This document shows positions 59,241 to 64,000 of a stretch of 64,000 bases of DNA, one piece after another. A program made the translations under genes and the position numbers. This DNA is from Lederbergia wuyishanensis (GTDB lineage Bacteria > Bacillota > Bacilli > Bacillales > Bacillaceae_C), in contig NZ_JALIRM010000010.1 of assembly GCF_022900255.1 (NCBI RefSeq), positions 1 to 64,000 of the forward strand. The letters run 5' to 3'. Each line of letters opens with the position of its first letter. The stretch's first letter is position 1. The notes below the pieces were generated by a model. The model had not been told where the DNA came from. It ran no database searches and saw only the letters and a program-made list of their open reading frames with translations.

Positions 59241-61521
59241 TGCTCTTCTCCTCCAACGGAATGATGAGACTATCCTTCAAATCATACGATTTGCCATATA
59301 CATAAATGGATTTATTACTTCCATTTTGTAAGGAGAAAGTGCAGTTTCCACCTTCAACTTTCACAAAAATCGTACTATCTTCAAAACGAACTTTAAAGTT
59401 GTAGCCTGTCCATTTTTCTGGCAAGGCTGGAGCAAAATGCAAGCCGTCTTCTTTAATACGCAAGCCTCCGAAACCATAGACAATTGCCATATAGTTTCCA
59501 CCCATATTGGCTGTATGGATGCCGTCTTTCGTATTTTTATGAGTATTAAATAAATCGAGTTTTGCAGATTCTCCAAAATACTCATACGCTTTATCATATT
59601 GCTTCAATTTCGATGCAACAATACTGTATATGCAAGTAGAAAGGGAAGAATCATGAGTTGTTATTTTTTCATAATAAGCAAAAGAATTTTCAATTGTACT
59701 TAAACTTTGGGCATCTTCTAAAATAAAATGCGCTAACACAGTATCTGCCTGCTTACACACTTGATGTCTATATAAATGAAGCGGGTGATAATGTAAAAGC
59801 AATGGGTATTTATCTTTTGGTGTATTTTCGAAATCCCATACTTTCTTAGATAAAAACGAATCATCTTGAGGATTGATATCCATTTCCTCATTATAAGGCA
59901 AGTACATTTGTTCAGCTGCCTGTTTAAACGTTTCAATTTCGCTACGTTTCAAGCCAATTTTTTCAATTACAGATGTAAGATTTTCAGCTTCTAGAAGCTC
60001 GTAAAATTTCACAGCCCACTTCAAGTTATGCTGAGCGAGAGCATTTGTGTAGTAGTTATTGTTCACAACACAAGTATACTCATCCGGCCCTGTTACATTG
60101 TGAATCATAAATTTACCTTCGTGGAAATGGCCCGTATCGATCCACAATCTTGCCGTTTCAAACAAAATTTCTACACCTTTATTAGCGATAAAATCAAGAT
60201 CTTTTGTAACAAGGTAATAATTAATGACTGAATAAGCGATGTCGCCATTAATATGGTATTGCGCGGACCCCGATGGATAATAACCAGAGCACTCTTTACC
60301 CATGATTGTTCTCCATGGATATAAAGCACCTTTAGTATGTCCCATGATTTTCGCATGTTCTCTTGCAAAATCTAAAATATTGTACCTATATTCAATCAAA
60401 TTTTTCACAATATCAGGTTGAGTTAACAAGAAGAAAGGCTGGATATACATCTCTGTATCCCAGAAATAATGACCTTCATATCCTTCACCACTAAGGCCCT
60501 TTGCCGCCACATTACTGAAACGATCTTTTCCAACAGATTGCAGTAATTGGTATAGATTATAGTAAATGGCCATGCTCAACTCATCATCACCATCTACATC
60601 AACACTTGCATTTTCCCAGTAGTGAGTTAAGAAATCTTCTTGCTCTTCGTATAGTCCTGCAAATGTCTTGTTAGTAGCTTCATTCATTAACTCCAAAGCC
60701 TTATCTCGACCATTTTCGTAGCGAATGGAATCGCAAAGAATCGTATATTTAGAGAATGACACTGTTTCATCTTGGTCTATATCAGTTGTAATCTCACATT
60801 CTATTGAATGCGAATGAACATGTTGTTGAACACTCGCCTCTTTTGACAATATGTTTTTTACAGCAGACCAAACTTGCAGATCCGATTTTGACGTTTTAGA
60901 TGAAATGATAGAAACACCCTCTTGAACGTCTACCTTTTCGACATGAATATGTTTGAAGCTTTTCGCAGCAACCCGCGGATCATCAGGATTAAAGTAATTT
61001 TGCACATTGCCGATATGAGTTGAAACGAATTTTACTTCACCCGAAAAATTCTTAGCAGTCACTTGGTAATCAATCGTAAATAACGGCAGCATTGTAAAAG
61101 AAGCCATTCTTGTAATAACGATCTCTACTTCACGATTATTAGGTGAACGCCAAAGAATCGTTCTTTTTGTAATACCTTTTCTCATGTCTAATGTTCTCGA
61201 GCTTTTCAGCACATTCCCCTGAAACAGACTAAACTCTTCACCATCGATGAATAACTTAATTCCTTGTGTATCCACAATATTGACCATTGTTTGCTTCTCT
61301 TCTACAAAACCATACAGCTTTTCAGCCTGCTTCATTTCCGCAAAATCATAAAATCCATTAATATACATACCCCGAATTGAGTTATAATTCTCCGGATATC
61401 CTTCTTCATAATTTGAACGAACGCCTAAGTAACCATTTGCGTTATGAAATAATGTTTCATGAAGCATCAATTCGTCATTGTCGGTACTAAAATCATTAAT
61501 TTCAAACAGATACTTATTCAT
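59230..61521 (-). CDS. GH65 disaccharide phosphorylase (maltose/kojibiose/trehalose type)
   Basis: 763 residues, the normal GH65 length. Catalytic general acid Glu481 lies in VTGPDEYT, after HFHEGKFMIHN. WDTE (354-357) and SGYYPSGSAQYHINGDIAYS (411-431) form sugar/phosphate sites, followed by KQADTVLAHFIL. The enzyme splits an alpha-linked glucose disaccharide by phosphate to beta-glucose 1-phosphate and glucose. I cannot tell from sequence whether maltose, kojibiose, nigerose or trehalose is the substrate. Downstream is pgmB, upstream the importer genes, on one transcript. No signal peptide: cytoplasmic. Confidence 0.92.
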   Translation of the reverse strand: MNKYLFEINDFSTDNDELMLHETLFHNANGYLGVRSNYEEGYPENYNSIRGMYINGFYDFAEMKQAEKLYGFVEEKQTMVNIVDTQGIKLFIDGEEFSLFQGNVLKSSRTLDMRKGITKRTILWRSPNNREVEIVITRMASFTMLPLFTIDYQVTAKNFSGEVKFVSTHIGNVQNYFNPDDPRVAAKSFKHIHVEKVDVQEGVSIISSKTSKSDLQVWSAVKNILSKEASVQQHVHSHSIECEITTDIDQDETVSFSKYTILCDSIRYENGRDKALELMNEATNKTFAGLYEEQEDFLTHYWENASVDVDGDDELSMAIYYNLYQLLQSVGKDRFSNVAAKGLSGEGYEGHYFWDTEMYIQPFFLLTQPDIVKNLIEYRYNILDFAREHAKIMGHTKGALYPWRTIMGKECSGYYPSGSAQYHINGDIAYSVINYYLVTKDLDFIANKGVEILFETARLWIDTGHFHEGKFMIHNVTGPDEYTCVVNNNYYTNALAQHNLKWAVKFYELLEAENLTSVIEKIGLKRSEIETFKQAAEQMYLPYNEEMDINPQDDSFLSKKVWDFENTPKDKYPLLLHYHPLHLYRHQVCKQADTVLAHFILEDAQSLSTIENSFAYYEKITTHDSSLSTCIYSIVASKLKQYDKAYEYFGESAKLDLFNTHKNTKDGIHTANMGGNYMAIVYGFGGLRIKEDGLHFAPALPEKWTGYNFKVRFEDSTIFVKVEGGNCTFSLQNGSNKSIYVYGKSYDLKDSLIIPLEEKSNVL

Positions 61522-61544
61522 TAAGACAAACCCTTTCGGATATA

Positions 61545-62381
61545 TTATTTAACACTTCCGGAGGCAACACCCTTAATAATATGCTTCTGGGCAGCTGCAT
61601 AGAAAATTACAACCGGAATAATTGTTAATGTAAGTCCCGCCATCGCTAAATTCCACTGAATCGTAAACTGTCCAAAGAAGGATGCAGTAGAAAGCGGAAT
61701 GGTTCGTAAAACGCGATCAGATAATACTAGTGACGGTAGCAAGTAATCGTTCCAAATCCAAATTACGTCTAGAATGATGACTGTCACAGTAATCGGCTTA
61801 AGAAGTGGGAAGACAATTCTCCAAAAAATACCAAACTTAGAACAACCGTCTAAAAGCGCTGCTTCCTCCAATGATACTGGAATCGATTTGATAAAACCGT
61901 GGTATAAGAAAACAGCCATACTTGCGCCGAAGCCAACGTACATGAAAATCAAACCACCATGAGTATTTAGCATCGGAATACCCAGTACATCACGAATTTT
62001 CCCCATAAATTGCATCAAAGGCATCATGAGTGTTTGGAATGGAATAAGCATCGTCGCGACAAACGTCATAAATATAATTTTACTTAGTTTATCGTTTGTT
62101 CTTACCAACATCCATGCTGTCATTGAAGAAAATAAAGCGATAAGCACACAAGAAACAACTGTTATGAACAAGGAGTTGAAAAACGACTGTAAGAAGTCCA
62201 TTTTTTCCATTGCTTGTAAATAATATTTGAAGTCAAATGTAGAAGGAAAAGCTAAAGTGTTCTGATATAGCTCTGCCCGGTTTTTGAAAGAGTTGACCAA
62301 CATAATATAAATAGGTGACAAATAGACAAGTCCGAGGACAATAACGAAGAATCCTAATAAAAACCTCCCTATTTTTTTCAT
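61545..62381 (-). CDS. Carbohydrate ABC transporter permease (MalG-like)
   Basis: 278 residues with six hydrophobic segments. The EAA loop, SIPVSLEEAALLDGCSKFGIFWRIVFPLLKP (about 163-193), interacts with the ATPase. It is the second permease of a CUT1 sugar importer and overlaps the first permease by one base (TAATG). Together with the SBP and GH65 it forms an alpha-glucoside uptake system; the ATPase is not in the window and may be the shared MsmX-type. Confidence 0.93.
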   Translation of the reverse strand: MKKIGRFLLGFFVIVLGLVYLSPIYIMLVNSFKNRAELYQNTLAFPSTFDFKYYLQAMEKMDFLQSFFNSLFITVVSCVLIALFSSMTAWMLVRTNDKLSKIIFMTFVATMLIPFQTLMMPLMQFMGKIRDVLGIPMLNTHGGLIFMYVGFGASMAVFLYHGFIKSIPVSLEEAALLDGCSKFGIFWRIVFPLLKPITVTVIILDVIWIWNDYLLPSLVLSDRVLRTIPLSTASFFGQFTIQWNLAMAGLTLTIIPVVIFYAAAQKHIIKGVASGSVK

Positions 62382-63256
62382 TACATTTCAACCTCTCTCT
62401 TTTTCGTAATGGCCACCTGCGTCAATGTGATTGCAGCAACAATAATAAAGAAGATAATCGCTTTCGATTGACCATAACCGAAGTTGTTATATCCAAAAAT
62501 CTCATTATAAATATTCATCGCAAGCAATTCCGTAGAATTACTTGGACCCCCTCCCGTTAGTGAGAGGTTCACATCGAATATTTTGAAGGAGTTCGATACG
62601 GTTAAAAATAAACATATTGTAAAGGATGGCATTAATAGCGGGAATGTAACCTTAGTAAGTTTTTGCCAAAAATTAGCTCCATCAACCTTCGCTGCTTCTA
62701 ATACATCCTCCGGTATAGAACCGATACCAGCAATATAAATGATCATGACATATCCTGCCATTTGCCAAGTGAAAACGATGACCATGGCATATAAAGAATA
62801 TTGTGGATCAATCATCCAGTTGAAGAAAATGGACTTAAATCCTGTTACCTCACCCATAACAAGGAATGCATCAGAGAATATAAACTTCCAAATATAACCT
62901 AGAATTAATCCACCAATTAAGTTAGGCATAAAGAACATCGAACGCGCAGCATTCCGAAATTTTAATTTTGTTGTAACGAGCAAGGCAAGTCCTAGTCCAA
63001 TAACATTTACTGCTATAAGAGTCATGACTGTAAATTTAGTCGTTAACCAAGCTGAAGTCATGAAGCGTTTTTCTCCAATTAACTTAGCGTAATTGTCAAA
63101 TCCCACAAAAATCTTCGGGTTTGCCGGAATTCCATCCCAACTAAAAAAGGAATAATATATTCCGATAAAAAAAGGAATAATGACAACAGTCACAAAAGCA
63201 ATTAGTGTCGGAACTGTAAATAAAGCAAACCACGCTTTATCTTTTTTTCGTTTCAT
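62381..63256 (-). CDS. Carbohydrate ABC transporter permease (MalF-like)
   Basis: 291 residues, six hydrophobic segments, EAA motif SIPEDVLEAAKVDGANFWQKLTKVTFPLLMPS (about 184-216). GAAGGGTTAAT before ATG 63256. It pairs with the MalG-like permease downstream and the substrate-binding protein upstream, separated from the latter by a hairpin at 63320-63366. CUT1-family importers take up maltose- or trehalose-like sugars. Confidence 0.93.
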   Translation of the reverse strand: MKRKKDKAWFALFTVPTLIAFVTVVIIPFFIGIYYSFFSWDGIPANPKIFVGFDNYAKLIGEKRFMTSAWLTTKFTVMTLIAVNVIGLGLALLVTTKLKFRNAARSMFFMPNLIGGLILGYIWKFIFSDAFLVMGEVTGFKSIFFNWMIDPQYSLYAMVIVFTWQMAGYVMIIYIAGIGSIPEDVLEAAKVDGANFWQKLTKVTFPLLMPSFTICLFLTVSNSFKIFDVNLSLTGGGPSNSTELLAMNIYNEIFGYNNFGYGQSKAIIFFIIVAAITLTQVAITKKREVEM

Positions 63257-63319
63257 ATTAACCCTTCTTTCAATTCTTTAGGAAACGATATTGATTACTG
63301 TTCCCAATCATGTAATAAA

Positions 63320-63366
63320 AGAGCCTAACATCCGTTGTTACTATACTCGATGTTAGGCTTTTTATT
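63320..63366 (-). terminator. Terminator-like hairpin between binding protein and permease genes
   Basis: Minus strand: AGCCTAACATC ... GATGTTAGGCT, an 11-base-pair stem, followed by CTTTTATTACA. It lies between the binding-protein stop (63375) and the MalF-like start (63256). Partial read-through here would give the usual excess of binding protein. Confidence 0.8.
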
Positions 63367-63374
63367 TTCAAAAA

Positions 63375-64000
63375 TTATTTAGTAGCATTTGCCCACGCTG
63401 CATCAAGTGACTCCAAGAACTGTTGACCAGTCATATCCTTTTTAATAAAGAATTCTTGTGTAGCAGGAGCTAGGTCTGCATCCACAATACCTGCTGGCCA
63501 TAGATTAAATGTCCATGGAATTGATTTTCCAGAGTTAGATGCTTGTAAAAGATCTTTTGATAGTGGGTCCAAATCTTTTGCTTCGATATTAGTCATTGCT
63601 GGAATAAATCCAAATTCATCAACAATATAATGTTGTCCAGTCTCACTAGTTGTTAACCAGTTTAAGAAATCTAGTGCTGCATCAATTTCTTTTTGGTCCG
63701 CATCAGCGTTTACCGCCCAATAGCTTGGAACACCAACTGAAATCTTATCATTGCCCATTAATGGCAAAGGAAGCATACCCATTTCAAAACCTAAATCACC
63801 ATAATCTTTAAACATTCCATACGCCCAGTTTCCTTGGTGAATCATAGCTGTTTTTCCAGTAGCAAAATCCCCAATTTGCTTATCATAGTTATATTCAAGT
63901 GGGTTGTATGACTCTGCTCTGATGGATTCCATGAACTTAGCAAACTCTTGGAATTCCTTTGTATCAGCCATTTTAACTTCGCCTTTATTTAGTTTTTCAA
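63375..64000 (-). CDS. Sugar-binding protein of ABC transporter, C-terminal part (cut by window edge)
   Basis: At least 208 residues; the frame stays open to the window end with EKLNKGEVK before MADTKEF, so an internal Met is not the start and the N-terminal lipoprotein signal lies outside. SBP type 1 features: TGKTAMIHQGNWAYGMFKDYGDLGFEMG, GVPSYWAVNADADQKEIDAALDFLNWL and IVDEFGFIPAMTN near the sugar cleft. Typical of CUT1 alpha-glucoside-binding proteins. First gene seen of the operon: binding protein, hairpin, two permeases, GH65, pgmB. Confidence 0.93.
   Translation of the reverse strand, partial: EKLNKGEVKMADTKEFQEFAKFMESIRAESYNPLEYNYDKQIGDFATGKTAMIHQGNWAYGMFKDYGDLGFEMGMLPLPLMGNDKISVGVPSYWAVNADADQKEIDAALDFLNWLTTSETGQHYIVDEFGFIPAMTNIEAKDLDPLSKDLLQASNSGKSIPWTFNLWPAGIVDADLAPATQEFFIKKDMTGQQFLESLDAAWANATK

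Overview
The window is chromosomal DNA from a low-GC, endospore-forming member of the Bacillaceae. I could not fix the genus. The evidence is AT-rich Shine-Dalgarno-led genes with many TTG and GTG starts, spore photoproduct lyase (splAB) behind a sigma-G-like promoter, a ysfB-glcD-glcF block ordered as in Bacillus subtilis, UPF0180/YkuS, EcsC-family and YhgE/Pip proteins, and a PerR/Fur-type iron-efflux ATPase.

Layout. 0-5 kb: the end of an IS3-family element, a peptidase E, a TetR regulator, a small membrane protein and the glycolate oxidase genes with their CdaR-type regulator (to 6.1 kb). 6-14 kb: DedA protein, C45-type hydrolase, methyltransferase, ferritin-like protein, splAB, and a TetR-controlled drug-export ABC transporter. 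14-18.5 kb: a regulatory island with a MerR/TipAS regulator, an RRNPP/PlcR-like receptor directly followed by a secreted peptide made of four 18-residue repeats, and a PadR/HAAS/DUF4097 envelope operon. 18.6-28.7 kb: accessory region with an MscS channel, an MFS exporter, nucleotidyltransferases, GNAT and DinB proteins, a lipoprotein deacetylase, three decayed genes and a dispersed structured repeat. 28.8-34.4 kb: a lipid operon (glycosyltransferase, DedA, patatin), a coiled-coil/DUF2161-nuclease pair, and tRNA-Ser(CGA). 34.6-46.7 kb: His-rich protein, selD-mnmH, UvsE, an MMPL exporter with TetR, and MprF. 46.9-54.2 kb: YhgE/Pip protein, a nuclease-helicase, and a second PadR operon with DUF2812. 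54.6-64 kb: iron-efflux ATPase with PerR-like and Fur-like boxes, arylamine N-acetyltransferase, CPBP protease, and an alpha-glucoside operon (ABC importer, GH65 phosphorylase, beta-phosphoglucomutase) running off the right end.

How the genes work together. The clearest candidate for an undescribed system is at 15.2-16.5 kb. An N-terminal HTH plus TPR-like regulator about the size of PlcR is followed 38 bases later, on the same strand and before a terminator, by a Sec-exported precursor with four copies of a PDLPSQH-containing unit. This is the architecture of a peptide quorum-sensing pair, but with a multi-copy pheromone precursor. The right-hand operon is a complete phosphorolytic disaccharide route: import, GH65 phosphorolysis to beta-glucose 1-phosphate, then conversion to glucose 6-phosphate. 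The spl and uvsE genes both repair UV damage. All functional calls come from reading motifs and context; no database searches were run.
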